The notes: generated from the sequence alone by a model not told the origin. DNA of 64,000 nucleotides from Rhodospirillales bacterium (GCA_020638155.1 JACKJB010000001.1:62001-126000); one strand, 5' to 3'. Shown: positions 34,858 to 45,651, counted from the first letter of the stretch. Translations and numbers: made by a program.

Positions 34858-37800
34858 TTAGTAGATGACCAGATTGCCTTCTGCGAGCATCGTGGCTTCA
34901 TCGGAGACTGCAGTAAATCCGGAGAAGGTGGCGACCGTCGTGCCGCCGCCGAAGCTTCCTGTGCCGCCGGTATCGATCCGGACGCCGTTTGCTTCGCTGA
35001 CATCGACGAAGTTTGAGATATTGGCGCTGGTTACGCCCAGACCGTCGAGGATATCGGAAATGTCGATAGTGTCGCCGTCATTGGCGTCAAAGTTGAAGAT
35101 CGTGTCCGGGTTACTGAATGTGTCGGCACCGTTATCATCAAACACGAACAGGTCGGCGCCTGCGCTGCCGTAGAGGTCGTCGGCACCAGCTCCGCCGTTT
35201 AAGACGGTTGCGCCGAAGCTGAAGACTTCCGAGGCTTCCCACTCAATGACATAGCCGTGGGTCAGGGCGTTATTGTTCGGCCCGCCGTTATCGTTCCAGC
35301 CGCCGCCATTCTGGATTTCAACATAGTCTTCCCCGCCGACATAATCGTTTGGTTCGTTGCCGTTCCAGTTTTCGTAAGTGTAGCCGCCTTGCAGGCTGCC
35401 GGTCCAGTCGCCAAGCCAGAACAGATCACCGTCATTGACGCCGCCGACCCAGCGCCATTCGCCTTCCACGGCGGTGTCCTGTGCGCCCATCCATGTTGTT
35501 GCTGTCCCTGTTAATGTGTCGATGTAGGTATTTTCCAGGGCGGAGGTGACATGGACAATATGACCTGCGACGCCGTTAAGATTTTGTGCTGCGGCATTGG
35601 CAAAAGCTGTCGTTGCCTGTACGGCACCGCTTACATATAAATAGAAGCTGCCCGTATCGCTATTATACTGCAATCCTGAAATTTCAGCCAGCGCATCGGC
35701 GACGGTATATTCCTGTTCAGAATCTGAGTAGAGGATATCACTGCCGGTACCGCCATACAGGTAATCATCCCCGGCAGAACCGTACAGGATGTCATCGCCA
35801 TCGCCGCCGTCAAGATTGTTGGCTGCCGTACTGTCATTGCCGCTGGAGGTAGCATCGTTGCCGCCGATACCTGCTGTGGCGGACAGCTGAATATCGTCAA
35901 GGCGCAGGGTCAGGGTCTCTGATGATGTCGTTTTTCCTTCACTATAGGCACCGATTTCAACCGTGTGACTTCCGGCGGTGAGGGTGCCGATATCTACCGT
36001 CACCGTGGTCCATCCGGTGTTAATATCTGGGTCTCCGCCATTGGTTTCCCATGTCTCTACATAGTTGTTTGGATTGATCCCGTATTTCACATTGTCGATT
36101 TCAACATACAGGAACGTGTCTTCATTATTTTCGTATTGACCGGAGCGGATCATGCGATAAGAGAAGTCCAGCGTGATGTTGTCTGTGTCCGACGCTAAAT
36201 CAACCGTGGTGCTATAGCCGCCGGAATGTGCGCCGATGCTTGTATTATTGATCCCGCCCAGTGTGACCTGAACGGATCCGGCACTGTTATCACCGTCCCC
36301 GCCGTTATATGCGCCGCTGGCATATGTGGCGTTTCCTCCGCCAAACAGGGAGTCGCCATAGGTGAAGACCCCCTCGTCGGTATCGAAGGTTTCGTTGATG
36401 AAGTAGAGCGTATCGACAGTACCATCTACGGTGACGTCATCAAACCGGACGGTGGCATCTTCGTTGTTCCTATTCGATCCTGTATGGATCATACCAAGTT
36501 CGAGCGTATATGTTGTGTTTGCTGTCAGGTCGGGCAGATCAATTGTGATTTGCTGCCAGCCGGAGTTGAAAGCCCCACCGATGCCGAATGCTTCACTGAT
36601 GTACCCATTGCCACCAAACTGGTCATAGCGTGTGCCGTTTAAGATGACATAGACATGCGAGTCTTCGCCGTTATCGTTCTGGTTTGCATGAGTATGTCGG
36701 TAAGACAATGTAATCTGGGTGTTGGTGACGTCTGCCGCATAAGAAAGGGTTGTGGTCCAGTGTCCTTCTGCACCGCCATAAGTGGAGCCGTTGCGGCCGA
36801 TGTCAACTTCCAGAGAGCCGTTGGCCGTATCGCCATCTGATGTATTGCGCGTTCCCGCCGCATGGTTATTGCCGGGGTCTGTCACATCGCTATAGGTGAA
36901 GACGCCTGTATCCGTTCCAAAGGCTTCGTCAATTAAGGTTGCCGTGAACGGGCCACCACCACCGCCATCCGTGACGGTTTGTGATCCGACCGTTCCGACG
37001 ATTGAAGCGTAGAGGATGTCGTTGCCGTCGCCGCCTTGAAGGGTATCGCTTCCCGCCGCGCCGATCAGAATATCGTCATCATCGCCGCCATCCATTGTGT
37101 CATCGCCGTCTTGCCCGAACAGCTTGTCGTTGCCGTTGCCGCCTGTCAGATCATCATTGCCGCCCCAGCCATAAAGCCAGTCATCACCGCTGCCGCCGTT
37201 CAGGATGTCGGCTGCATTATCATCGCTGAATTGTCCGGCTTCCCATTCGATGACGTAGCGGTGGGTTGAGGTGTCGGGCCAGTCATGCCATGTGCCGTTT
37301 GCGTACATGACTGTCCAGTATTCGGTATTGTTTTGCGGTTGTCCGGAATCCCAGTTTTCATACATGCTGTTTGTGGATGTTCCTGAAACATCGCTGAACT
37401 GGATGTTCGCTTCGGGGCCGTCCGTCCAGACCCATGTGCCGTTATTGCCGGTGTCGTATCCGCCGACCCACGATGTGCCGCCTAACAGGCCGCTGACGAA
37501 GGTGTTTTCCATGTCGCTTGTGATTGTGGCAAGGTGCCCTGCGATGCCGCTAAGCGTTGTGGAGGCGGCGTTTGCATATGCTGTCGCGTAGTTCTCGGCA
37601 GTGCCTACATATTGATAAAAGCTGCCTGTATCTTCTGAATAAACCACGTTGGGGTTGCTGCGCAGGATCGCGGAAATCTGTTGTGAGGTCAGGCCGTGCC
37701 CATGCAGTATATCGCCGACATTGCCGCCATTTAGCGTATCGGCACCCGCGCCGCCGACGAGTGTATCGGCCCCGCCGCCGCCATTAATGGTGTCATCGCC

Positions 37801-38832
37801 GTTTTCGCCATACAGGGCATCATTATCGTTGCCGCCGCTGATGTCGTCCGCGCCTTCGCCGCCATAGACCAGGTCGTTGCCATCGCCGCCATCTATTGTG
37901 TCATCGCCATTACCGCCGGACATGAAGTCGTCACCGTCTTCACCGTACATTGTATCGTTACCGGCACCGCCATTGACGGTATCGTTATCATTACCGCCAT
38001 ACATGAGATCGTCGCCGTTACCGCCGACTATTGTATCGTTGCCGTCGTCCCCGAATAGCGTGTTGTTCCCGCTGACGCCCAGAAGTCTGTCATCGCCGTC
38101 TTCCCCATAAAGGATATCGTTGCCCGCGGCACCAATCAGGATATCGTTGCCTGCGCCGCCATTGAGGACGTCATTGCCGTCTTCGCCAAGCAGCGTGTCA
38201 TTGTCATCCCCGCCGAACAGCAGGTCATCGCCATCATTTCCGAAGATGCGGTCATCGCCGGTGCCACCAAGGATGATGTCATTTCCATCCTGACCATACA
38301 GAACATCATTTCCTGCGCCACCGTTAATGGCATCGTCTTCGTCATATGCATAAACACGGTCATTGCCCCCGCCAGCATCAATTGTGTCCTGGTCGTTTGT
38401 GCCGTGTATTGTTTCATCACCGCCCGTACCCGTTTGTGTGGCAGCGCCCAAATCGCCCGGGGTTACTTCTACTCTTCCGAACAGGTGGTCATAGGCTGCC
38501 GTGGAGGTGAGTGTGGAACTTTGTCCCTGGGCCAGCATCGTTGCTGTGAGATCGCCGGCAACGTTAATAGATTGACCGTTAATTCTTACGCTTTCGATTG
38601 TTACGGAGTCACCAGGATCACCTGATCCGGCGTTGAAACGGAATGATAGAGAGGAGGGGTAGTTTCCAGTGTAATCAAGCGTAAACAAGAGGATATCCGT
38701 GCCAACGCCTGTTAATGCGGTGATGCCGATCGACGATGCGACAGGGGTGCCATTGACAAGAATATCCAACGTCGGCGCATTGCCGGCCGCCGTATTGACA
38801 CTTGCTCCTATGGTCAGAATAAACTGGCTCAC
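34858..38832 (-). CDS. RTX adhesin with two C-type lectin domains
   Basis: 1324 residues, GTG start, AGGGG upstream. In order: a CBM60-like calcium-dependent carbohydrate-binding module (1-105), a long block of RTX nonapeptides GGxGxDxLx (about 145-375), a C-type lectin domain (390-525, YENWDSGQPQNN), more RTX, two beta-sandwich modules of about 160 residues each, RTX, a second C-type lectin (1055-1190, with NEPND and WND), and a type I secretion C-terminal target domain. It should be exported by a type I system, fold with calcium and bind glycans outside. No exporter is in the window. The gene next upstream is a paralogue. Confidence 0.88.
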   Translation of the reverse strand: MSQFILTIGASVNTAAGNAPTLDILVNGTPVASSIGITALTGVGTDILLFTLDYTGNYPSSLSFRFNAGSGDPGDSVTIESVRINGQSINVAGDLTATMLAQGQSSTLTSTAAYDHLFGRVEVTPGDLGAATQTGTGGDETIHGTNDQDTIDAGGGNDRVYAYDEDDAINGGAGNDVLYGQDGNDIILGGTGDDRIFGNDGDDLLFGGDDNDTLLGEDGNDVLNGGAGNDILIGAAGNDILYGEDGDDRLLGVSGNNTLFGDDGNDTIVGGNGDDLMYGGNDNDTVNGGAGNDTMYGEDGDDFMSGGNGDDTIDGGDGNDLVYGGEGADDISGGNDNDALYGENGDDTINGGGGADTLVGGAGADTLNGGNVGDILHGHGLTSQQISAILRSNPNVVYSEDTGSFYQYVGTAENYATAYANAASTTLSGIAGHLATITSDMENTFVSGLLGGTSWVGGYDTGNNGTWVWTDGPEANIQFSDVSGTSTNSMYENWDSGQPQNNTEYWTVMYANGTWHDWPDTSTHRYVIEWEAGQFSDDNAADILNGGSGDDWLYGWGGNDDLTGGNGNDKLFGQDGDDTMDGGDDDDILIGAAGSDTLQGGDGNDILYASIVGTVGSQTVTDGGGGGPFTATLIDEAFGTDTGVFTYSDVTDPGNNHAAGTRNTSDGDTANGSLEVDIGRNGSTYGGAEGHWTTTLSYAADVTNTQITLSYRHTHANQNDNGEDSHVYVILNGTRYDQFGGNGYISEAFGIGGAFNSGWQQITIDLPDLTANTTYTLELGMIHTGSNRNNEDATVRFDDVTVDGTVDTLYFINETFDTDEGVFTYGDSLFGGGNATYASGAYNGGDGDNSAGSVQVTLGGINNTSIGAHSGGYSTTVDLASDTDNITLDFSYRMIRSGQYENNEDTFLYVEIDNVKYGINPNNYVETWETNGGDPDINTGWTTVTVDIGTLTAGSHTVEIGAYSEGKTTSSETLTLRLDDIQLSATAGIGGNDATSSGNDSTAANNLDGGDGDDILYGSAGDDYLYGGTGSDILYSDSEQEYTVADALAEISGLQYNSDTGSFYLYVSGAVQATTAFANAAAQNLNGVAGHIVHVTSALENTYIDTLTGTATTWMGAQDTAVEGEWRWVGGVNDGDLFWLGDWTGSLQGGYTYENWNGNEPNDYVGGEDYVEIQNGGGWNDNGGPNNNALTHGYVIEWEASEVFSFGATVLNGGAGADDLYGSAGADLFVFDDNGADTFSNPDTIFNFDANDGDTIDISDILDGLGVTSANISNFVDVSEANGVRIDTGGTGSFGGGTTVATFSGFTAVSDEATMLAEGNLVIY

Positions 38833-38945
38833 GATATGTTTTACCCCTAGATACAGTACCGGTTTAGTCTAAAATTCCAGTGCTTCGCCCAGTCTGGGCG
38901 CACTCCGCACTAGTCTAATTGTAGTATGTTTTTGTTATAAAAAAG

Positions 38946-38977
38946 GAAAAATTAGATAAAATTTTATCTAATTTTTC
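38946..38977 (-). terminator. 32-bp perfect AT-rich palindrome
   Basis: GAAAAATTAGATAAAA (38946-38961) is the exact reverse complement of 38962-38977. It begins 3 bp after the stop of the second RTX gene, and on the minus strand it is followed by CCTTTTTT, so it acts as that gene's terminator. The rest of the 147-bp gap shows no gene. Confidence 0.75.
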
Positions 38978-38979
38978 TT

Positions 38980-41900
38980 TTAGATCGGAATAATAGAGTT
39001 GTTGTTCAGCATGAAATCGGCATCTATGCCATTGATCCCGTTGATTTGCGCAATATTGGTGAAGCTGGCCCCGCCTGCCGTGCCGTTGCCATCAATGGCG
39101 ATAACGCTGTCGGAGCCGACGGTTGTAACCGTGACGAAGTCGTTAATATCCGAAACCCCATCGACATAGCCGGTCAGCAGGTCGCTGATATCAATGGCAT
39201 CCTGTTCGCCGATGTCAAAGCCGTTGATTTCATCGACATCGTTATAGGCGGAAGCGGCTTCGAAATGGAAGACATCGCGGCCGCCATTGCCGCCGAACAG
39301 CTCATCAAAACCATCGCCGCCATATAAATGGTCATCTATTGGCAGCTCAGTCAGCGGATTGCCAAGCATGGCGTTGGCATGGTTCTGGATTTGTGTCCCG
39401 GATAAGGCTGAATTATACAGGGCAACATCGGAAATTCGTCCGTTGTAATAGAACCCAGCACCGCTTTCGCCATCGTGCCACTGGACGCCATCAGGTGCAT
39501 AGCCGATTCCGATATCGCCGCTATGGGCCGGGAAGACAGCGTTATTGACGGTGACTGACCCCATGCTGACGCCGTTCAGATAGCCTGTGAAACTGTTGTT
39601 GGGCTGATCGAATACAAAGGCCACATGATAGGTTGTTCCTGTCGCGACTGCGGCATGGATATCGGCGTCAATCCAGTCGCCGTCATCTTCACCGGTCACG
39701 TAAACGTTGCCGCCGTCAAGATAGATCGTCAAACCGTTTGTGCCGGCACCTTCTTCATAGAGGACCTGCCGGGTCGTGACATCATCGGCATTAAAGACCA
39801 GTTCAACTGTCCGCTCTGTATAGGTTTGCAGGTTGATCGCGTTATCGTCCGGGATGCTGATCCCGTCATTGACGCCGTCGAAGTCAATCGATGTGCCACC
39901 GTTTGTATAAAGCGCCCCTGCGTTCAGCGTCGCGCCGCCGATAATCGTGCCGTCGATCGCAGCGCCGACAGCTCCCTGGTTGTCCGCTGTAGTGCCTGCT
40001 GTTTCGTTAAGATCCCAGTACGCATCCGGCCCGGTGCTGAGGATCAATGCGGCCAGCAGGTTCGCAGAAGAAGGGTCAAGTATATTGGTATCGACAACGG
40101 CATCGGCATAAATTAAATCATCCCCGTCACTGCCGTGCAGGATATCGCTGCCGTTGGTGATGGAGTTACCGTTGTAAACGCCGCTGTCCAGGGCGACATA
40201 GCCGACGACTTCTGATGTGTGGCTCGTTTCCGGATCGTTGGAAGCCTCTTCATCGATATTAAATTGTGCCTGGGTTGTCGATAAGGATATCCCGGCTGTG
40301 TTGGCGGTGTCCCCGCCATCGATTGTCTGCATGTCGCCAAGAAAGACGGGTGTGCTACCGAACGTGCCACCGAAATTGACGGTTGCGGTTGAGTCGGTGA
40401 TGCTGTTGCCCGTCACGCCGACCAGCATGCCTAATGCGGCAGAGCCTCCGGTTTCCATCGCGATCCAGCCGATATCTTCGGTCGCATGGGTGTTGGCGTT
40501 TGACTCCTGTTCCTGCATGTTGAAGTCGAATCCCGTGGCCGTGACGTTTTCATTCCTGGTGACGACAGCGCTCATTTCATTATCAGATGAAACCTGGCTA
40601 AAGACGACGACATTAGTAAAGGTTGAATTGAAAACAACGCTGTTCGTTGTTTCATTGGTCGCGGTTGAATAGCCGGCTTCGATGTGAATGCCGTTGGCAA
40701 GCGTATGCGATCCGCTGGCGACGGCGACCCAGGAAATAGTTTCCGGTCCGGTGCTGCCGTCGAGGTAGTCATATTCGTCGATCTGGAATTCAAATCCGGT
40801 ATCGGTAACGTTGCGGACCCTGAGTGTGAAAGGATCGCTGGCGACGTCTTCTGCGAACATTTTAATGACAGGGTTCGTTAGCGTGTCGGTGAAGTTGACA
40901 GTGTGCCATTGTGTGCTATTGAGCTGGGTGACCGTGGTCCGGCCCGCTTCCATCACAGGCAGAAGATCGGCGCTGTCGCCGTGGATTTCATCATTGCCTG
41001 TGCCGCCATCAATAAAGTCATCCCCGCCACCGCCATAAAGCATATCATTGCCAATGCCGCCCATCAGGACATCATCATCGGTCCCGCCTTCAATCGTGTC
41101 GTTTCCGGCGCCGCCGAACAGGACATCATTTCCGGCATCGCCATAAAGCTCGTCCGTGCCGCCCCAGCCGTAGATCATATCGTTGCCTGCGCCGCCGGAC
41201 AGGATATCGGCGGCATTATCATCGCTGAACAGGCCGCCTTCCCATTCGATGACGTAATCGAATATGTCGCTGTTGGCCCGGTCGGTCCATGTGCCGTCTG
41301 TTTGCTGTAAGCGGACAAAGGCGTTGGTTGCGTTCGGCTCTCCTGCGAGCCAGTTTGTATACATGTTGTTGACGGCGGTGCTGTCCTGGCTGAATTGCAG
41401 GCTTGCCTCCGCCCCGGTGTCCCATGTCCATATTGTACCGCCGCCGTCATCGGAACCGGCGAGCCAGATGGACTGGCCTGCATCGGCTAAAGATTGCAGG
41501 TAGTCGTTTTCGATCTGGGATGTGACCGTAGCCAGGTGCCCGTTGACGCCGCTTAATGTTGCCGCCTGCGCGTTGGTATTGGCTGTGTTATAGGTCGCGT
41601 TCGTGCTGATATACTGGTAGAAGCTTCCTGTGTCATGGGAGTAGGTTACGTTCGGGTTGGCATTCAGGATCGCGCTGATTTCCGATGCGGTCAGCCCATG
41701 CCCGTGCAGGATGTCGTTATCGCTGCCGCCATTCATCGTATCTGCGCCGTCTCCGCCGATCAGGACGTCATCCCCGGCATTGCCGTTGACCGTGTCTGCG
41801 CCGTTATCGCCGTAAATCCTGTCATTTCCAGAGCCGCCAGCCAGGATATCATCCCCGGTGCCGCCGTAAATCAGGTCGTTATCATCGCCGCCGTCAATAG

Positions 41901-42831
41901 TATCGGTGCCGTTTCCGCCATTGATGAAATCGTTTCCGGCATCACCGTATAGGGTGTCGTTGCCGTTACCACCATTGATCTGATCGTCGTCATCGCCGCC
42001 ATATGCTAGGTCATCATCATTGCCGCCGACGATAATGTCGTTCCCGGCATCCCCGTACATTGAGTTGCTTCCGGCGCCGCCCAGCAATCTGTCTGCGCCG
42101 TCTTCACCGAACAGGACGTCATCCCCGCTGGCACCGATCAACACGTCGTTACCCAGCCCGCCATTAAGGACATCATTGCCGTCTTCGCCAAGCAGCGTGT
42201 CATTGTCATCCTGTCCGAACAGTAAATCATCCCCGGCATTGCCGTAAATGCGGTCATTGCCGGTGCCGCCCAGAATGATATCGTTCCCGTCCTGGCCAAA
42301 CAGCGTGTCGTTGCCTGCGCCGCCGATAATGGCATCGTCATCCTCGCGCGCTTCGACACGGTCATCCCCATCGCCCGCGTCGATGACATCCTGCCCGTCG
42401 GTACCTTCTATGGTTTCTCCTGACGCGGTTCCTGTCTGGGTGGCGGCGCCAAGATCACCAGCCGTCGGTTCGACCCGTCCGAATAAATGATCGTGTGCCG
42501 CCGTAGAGACGATATCCGATTGCGCCCCCTGTGCCAGCATGGTGGCGGTCAGGTTGCCGCCGACATTGATCGCGCGTCCGTTGATGCGCATGCTTTCAAT
42601 GGTGACCGTTTCGCCGCCGTCGCCAGAGCTGCCGTTAAAACGCAGGGATAGCGATGTCGGATAATTGCCGGTGTAATCGAGTGTGAAGACAAGAAGGTTT
42701 GAGCCGACACCGGTTTGTTGCGTGATCGATGCGGAGGAGGTAACGGCACCATTAACCAGCACTTCAAGCAGCGGGCTTGCACCCCCTGTTGCATCAACGC
42801 TGGCTTCAATTGTCAATATAAAGCGGCTCAC
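38980..42831 (-). CDS. RTX adhesin with C-type lectin, H-type-lectin-like and LamG modules
   Basis: 1283 residues, GTG start. Its N-terminal 600 residues follow the neighbouring RTX protein closely: CBM60-like module, RTX block (145-375), C-type lectin (385-520, YTNWLAGEPN), RTX. The C-terminal half differs: three H-type-lectin-like repeats (about 625-890, each with a GFEFQIDE-type strand and a WIAMETG-type end), a LamG/concanavalin-like domain (about 915-1150, FDGVNDGISIPDD), then RTX and the secretion target domain. Likely exported by type I secretion as a glycan-binding surface or released adhesin. Confidence 0.87.
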   Translation of the reverse strand: MSRFILTIEASVDATGGASPLLEVLVNGAVTSSASITQQTGVGSNLLVFTLDYTGNYPTSLSLRFNGSSGDGGETVTIESMRINGRAINVGGNLTATMLAQGAQSDIVSTAAHDHLFGRVEPTAGDLGAATQTGTASGETIEGTDGQDVIDAGDGDDRVEAREDDDAIIGGAGNDTLFGQDGNDIILGGTGNDRIYGNAGDDLLFGQDDNDTLLGEDGNDVLNGGLGNDVLIGASGDDVLFGEDGADRLLGGAGSNSMYGDAGNDIIVGGNDDDLAYGGDDDDQINGGNGNDTLYGDAGNDFINGGNGTDTIDGGDDNDLIYGGTGDDILAGGSGNDRIYGDNGADTVNGNAGDDVLIGGDGADTMNGGSDNDILHGHGLTASEISAILNANPNVTYSHDTGSFYQYISTNATYNTANTNAQAATLSGVNGHLATVTSQIENDYLQSLADAGQSIWLAGSDDGGGTIWTWDTGAEASLQFSQDSTAVNNMYTNWLAGEPNATNAFVRLQQTDGTWTDRANSDIFDYVIEWEGGLFSDDNAADILSGGAGNDMIYGWGGTDELYGDAGNDVLFGGAGNDTIEGGTDDDVLMGGIGNDMLYGGGGDDFIDGGTGNDEIHGDSADLLPVMEAGRTTVTQLNSTQWHTVNFTDTLTNPVIKMFAEDVASDPFTLRVRNVTDTGFEFQIDEYDYLDGSTGPETISWVAVASGSHTLANGIHIEAGYSTATNETTNSVVFNSTFTNVVVFSQVSSDNEMSAVVTRNENVTATGFDFNMQEQESNANTHATEDIGWIAMETGGSAALGMLVGVTGNSITDSTATVNFGGTFGSTPVFLGDMQTIDGGDTANTAGISLSTTQAQFNIDEEASNDPETSHTSEVVGYVALDSGVYNGNSITNGSDILHGSDGDDLIYADAVVDTNILDPSSANLLAALILSTGPDAYWDLNETAGTTADNQGAVGAAIDGTIIGGATLNAGALYTNGGTSIDFDGVNDGISIPDDNAINLQTYTERTVELVFNADDVTTRQVLYEEGAGTNGLTIYLDGGNVYVTGEDDGDWIDADIHAAVATGTTYHVAFVFDQPNNSFTGYLNGVSMGSVTVNNAVFPAHSGDIGIGYAPDGVQWHDGESGAGFYYNGRISDVALYNSALSGTQIQNHANAMLGNPLTELPIDDHLYGGDGFDELFGGNGGRDVFHFEAASAYNDVDEINGFDIGEQDAIDISDLLTGYVDGVSDINDFVTVTTVGSDSVIAIDGNGTAGGASFTNIAQINGINGIDADFMLNNNSIIPI

Positions 42832-42978
42832 GCCTTATACCCTTTCACAAGACCGGGCTCGCTGTCATCCTGTCAGCGAGGCATGGGGTGGACCGATTCT
42901 TGTTCGTCTCCCATATTTTTATTTTAATATGAAAGCGTTAGCGGAGTCTTAAGGATGCGGAACAGTTCTTCCGGTCTT

Positions 42979-45411
42979 TTATTTTTTCTTAGCCGGTTTT
43001 TTCTTTGTTGCTGTTTTCTTGGTCGTCTTTTTCGCTGTCTTTTTGGCGGGCGGCTTATCCATATCCAGCCCTTTGATTAGCGGTTCGAGCTGTTTTTCGT
43101 AGCGTTTCCAGGCCTTTACCGAGCTTTTGTAGACGGGTTTGATGACCTGCGTCTTGCTGGCGGTCAGCACCGCGCGCTTTTGTTTGTGCGGTTGCAGACA
43201 GGCTTTGTGCCACGGCAGGCCGACAAAATCGATCAGTTTGTGTGCCTGTTCTTCCAGGTTATTGACGGTGTCTTCATAATCAATTTCCAGGAAGCGATCC
43301 GGCAGGACTTCACGCCAATAAGCCATGACTTCTTCGTACAGTTTGTACTGTTCAGCCAGTTCCTCAAGGTTGTATGACCAATATTGCCCCCGGGCGAAGT
43401 TCTGCTTGTAACAGGACAGGCAGGTATCGATCGGGTTGCGGCGGCAATGGATAATTTTGGCTTCGGGCAGGATGTTGACCAGCAGGCCGATATTCATGAA
43501 GTTGCCGGGCATTTTGTCGGTGATACGTTTGGCTTTGCCGTTACGGTCAAGTTTCTTGACTGTTTTGACATACAGCGCGCCCAGTTCGCGGCAGTTTTCT
43601 GCGGACAGGGGACCGAGCTGGTGTTCCAGTGATGATCCCACCGATAATTCCCCGGCCCCGTAAACATCGGGATGAGAGGAGATGATCTGTTCTGTCAGGG
43701 TTGTGCCTGAGCGTGGCATACCAACAATGAAAACCGGCAGCTTTGATTTGTATCCCTTACCCTCCAGCGATTTGAATAATTCGGGCGTGTAGGTTCGCTT
43801 CAGCATTTGAAAATGCGCTTCGATCCGTTCGGGCTGGTGCGGCACGGTCTTTCGTTTGTAATCGTTCCCCTTTTTCAGGTGTTCGAAGGCTTTTTTGTAG
43901 TTGCCCATATCTTCATAGGCAGAGAATAAAGCGAAGTTCAGCGCGCTGGCGTGATCGAGGCCGTAGGATTCGATGCGTTTTTCCAGTGCAACCATTTGTT
44001 TGAAATCAGGATCGGTCTTGGTGAATTTTTTGACGCTGGAGAGCGTATAGAACATGCCCGGCAGGTTCGGCGCCAGTTCCTTGGCTTTTTTAAGAAGTTT
44101 TTCGGTTTTCTTCATTTCCCCCATTGTCAGGTACAGATCGGCGAGTGATAGATGCGCATTTGCTGATCTAGGGGCGAGTTTCAGAGCCTTGTTGAAATTT
44201 TCTTCGGCTTCGGAAATGCGGTTATTGATGTGACAGATCTGCCCTTTACGCAAGTAGGCTTCCGGCATTTCCGGGTTCAGTCTTGCCGCTTTTTCAACGG
44301 TTGCCAGTGCATCTTCGAGCTTACCGGCCCGTTCCTGTACCGAAGAGAGTTTGATAAAAATCCGCGGGTTGTCAGGGACCATGCCTTCGACTTTTTTCAG
44401 CTCGACTTCGGCATCGCCGTATTTGTCCTGCATCAACAGCACATCGGCCAGATCCATGTGAACTTCCGCGGAATCCGGGCGTAAAATGACAGCCTTTTCA
44501 ATGGCTTTACGGGCTTCGTCAATGTGCCCCAGATTGCGCATGGCATCGCTCAGGTTGATGTAGGCATCGGTATAGTTTGCTTTGAATGATGTTGCGTACC
44601 TGCCGTGCATGACGGCTTCGTCGTAACGGGATTGCTGCATCAGGGCGACGCACAGATTATTATGCGCTTCGGCGTAATCCGGTTTGTTGGCAATGGCGCG
44701 TCTGTAGAATTCTTCCGCGTTCTCATACTTACCCTGATCGAGATAGACATTGCCCAGGTTATTCAGGGCCTCGACATAGTTAGGATCGATTGCCAGCGCT
44801 TTTTTACATTTTTCTTCGGACTCTTTCAGCTTGCCCAGATCGCGCAGGACATTGCCGAGATTGTTCCATGCAAACGCAAAATCGGGACGGATTTTAAGCG
44901 CTTTCTCCCAGCACTCCGCCGCTTCTTCCAGATTGCCGAGCTTTACCACTGCGGCACCAAGGTTCAGCCATGCTTCGGGACTGTCCGGTGCCAGTTTGAC
45001 CGCTTTGCGTCCGGCTTTTTCGGCTTCTTTATAGCGTTCCGCCAGCCAGAGGGCATAACATTTATTCCACATGACCGAGGCATTTTTCTTGTCACGTTTT
45101 TCCGCTTTGGTGAAGGCTTCAATCGCTTCGTCATGCCGCCCCATATCATTGAGGATAACCCCGTAATTGGATAGCCAGTCGGCTTTTACGTCATCGCTTT
45201 CGGTCGCCTGTTTGAGGTAAGGCAGCGATTCCTGCAGGTTGCCCATATGGTAGAGCGCCATGCCGAGCAGAAACATGCTCTGGTAGTGATCCGGTACGGA
45301 TGACAGGATATCGCGCAAAGTCAGTTCGGCAACGCGGAAATTGCCGGAGTTCATGTGAGCCAGGGCGATCTGGATCGCATCATCGAGTGTAATTTCTTTA
45401 TGGGCGGACAA
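42979..45411 (-). CDS. TPR-sulfotransferase with lysine-rich tail
   Basis: 810 residues: about 13-14 tetratricopeptide repeats (1-480, such as AWNNLGNVLRDLGKLKESEE), then a Sulfotransfer_3 domain. The PAPS 5'-phosphosulfate loop is GMPRSGTTLTEQ (from about 562) and the 3'-phosphate site is IIHCRRNPIDTCLSCY. It probably transfers sulfate from PAPS to a protein or glycan held by the TPR part. It ends in a Lys/Ala/Thr tail (KKTAKKTTKKTA and on), like histone H1 tails, of unknown purpose. A similar gene lies at 49856. First gene of a minus-strand run that leads into both RTX genes. Confidence 0.87.
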   Translation of the reverse strand: MSAHKEITLDDAIQIALAHMNSGNFRVAELTLRDILSSVPDHYQSMFLLGMALYHMGNLQESLPYLKQATESDDVKADWLSNYGVILNDMGRHDEAIEAFTKAEKRDKKNASVMWNKCYALWLAERYKEAEKAGRKAVKLAPDSPEAWLNLGAAVVKLGNLEEAAECWEKALKIRPDFAFAWNNLGNVLRDLGKLKESEEKCKKALAIDPNYVEALNNLGNVYLDQGKYENAEEFYRRAIANKPDYAEAHNNLCVALMQQSRYDEAVMHGRYATSFKANYTDAYINLSDAMRNLGHIDEARKAIEKAVILRPDSAEVHMDLADVLLMQDKYGDAEVELKKVEGMVPDNPRIFIKLSSVQERAGKLEDALATVEKAARLNPEMPEAYLRKGQICHINNRISEAEENFNKALKLAPRSANAHLSLADLYLTMGEMKKTEKLLKKAKELAPNLPGMFYTLSSVKKFTKTDPDFKQMVALEKRIESYGLDHASALNFALFSAYEDMGNYKKAFEHLKKGNDYKRKTVPHQPERIEAHFQMLKRTYTPELFKSLEGKGYKSKLPVFIVGMPRSGTTLTEQIISSHPDVYGAGELSVGSSLEHQLGPLSAENCRELGALYVKTVKKLDRNGKAKRITDKMPGNFMNIGLLVNILPEAKIIHCRRNPIDTCLSCYKQNFARGQYWSYNLEELAEQYKLYEEVMAYWREVLPDRFLEIDYEDTVNNLEEQAHKLIDFVGLPWHKACLQPHKQKRAVLTASKTQVIKPVYKSSVKAWKRYEKQLEPLIKGLDMDKPPAKKTAKKTTKKTATKKKPAKKK

Positions 45412-45597
45412 GGCGAGACTCCTTGAATGGAATGAACAGAAGATAAAAATTCTTCTAACAATATAAGACGCATAGCGGCATGAGTAAACAGGTAGTCAGG
45501 CGTTATAAGAATGTCATGGAAATAGCATAGGAATATATTCTTGATTTGCCGGGGCGGCTGTGATAGCTTTGGGGCATACTCACCGAATTTTTATGAT

Positions 45598-45634
45598 GCC
45601 GGACGGCCAGAGGCCGGGCCGGCTTTTTTATTGT
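45598..45634 (+). terminator. GC-rich hairpin with T-run before the LamG-like gene
   Basis: GCCGGACGGCC and GGCCGGGCCGGC pair around an AGA loop, followed by TTTTTTATT. No plus-strand gene ends before it, so it may end a short leader transcript or attenuate the gene at 45652. Confidence 0.6.
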
Positions 45635-45651
45635 CAGAAAAGGAGAAAAAG

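Noticed and set aside
37700..38400. Tandem repeats resembling a repeat array
   Set aside because: They are codons of RTX nonapeptides, with no constant repeat and unique spacers, so not CRISPR.
44605..45174. 189-residue plus-strand frame
   Set aside because: Antisense shadow of the TPR repeats, with Phe/Ile-rich composition.
45541..45651. N-terminal extension of the LamG-like gene
   Set aside because: Would cross a strong terminator hairpin, while a perfect AGGAG supports ATG 45652.
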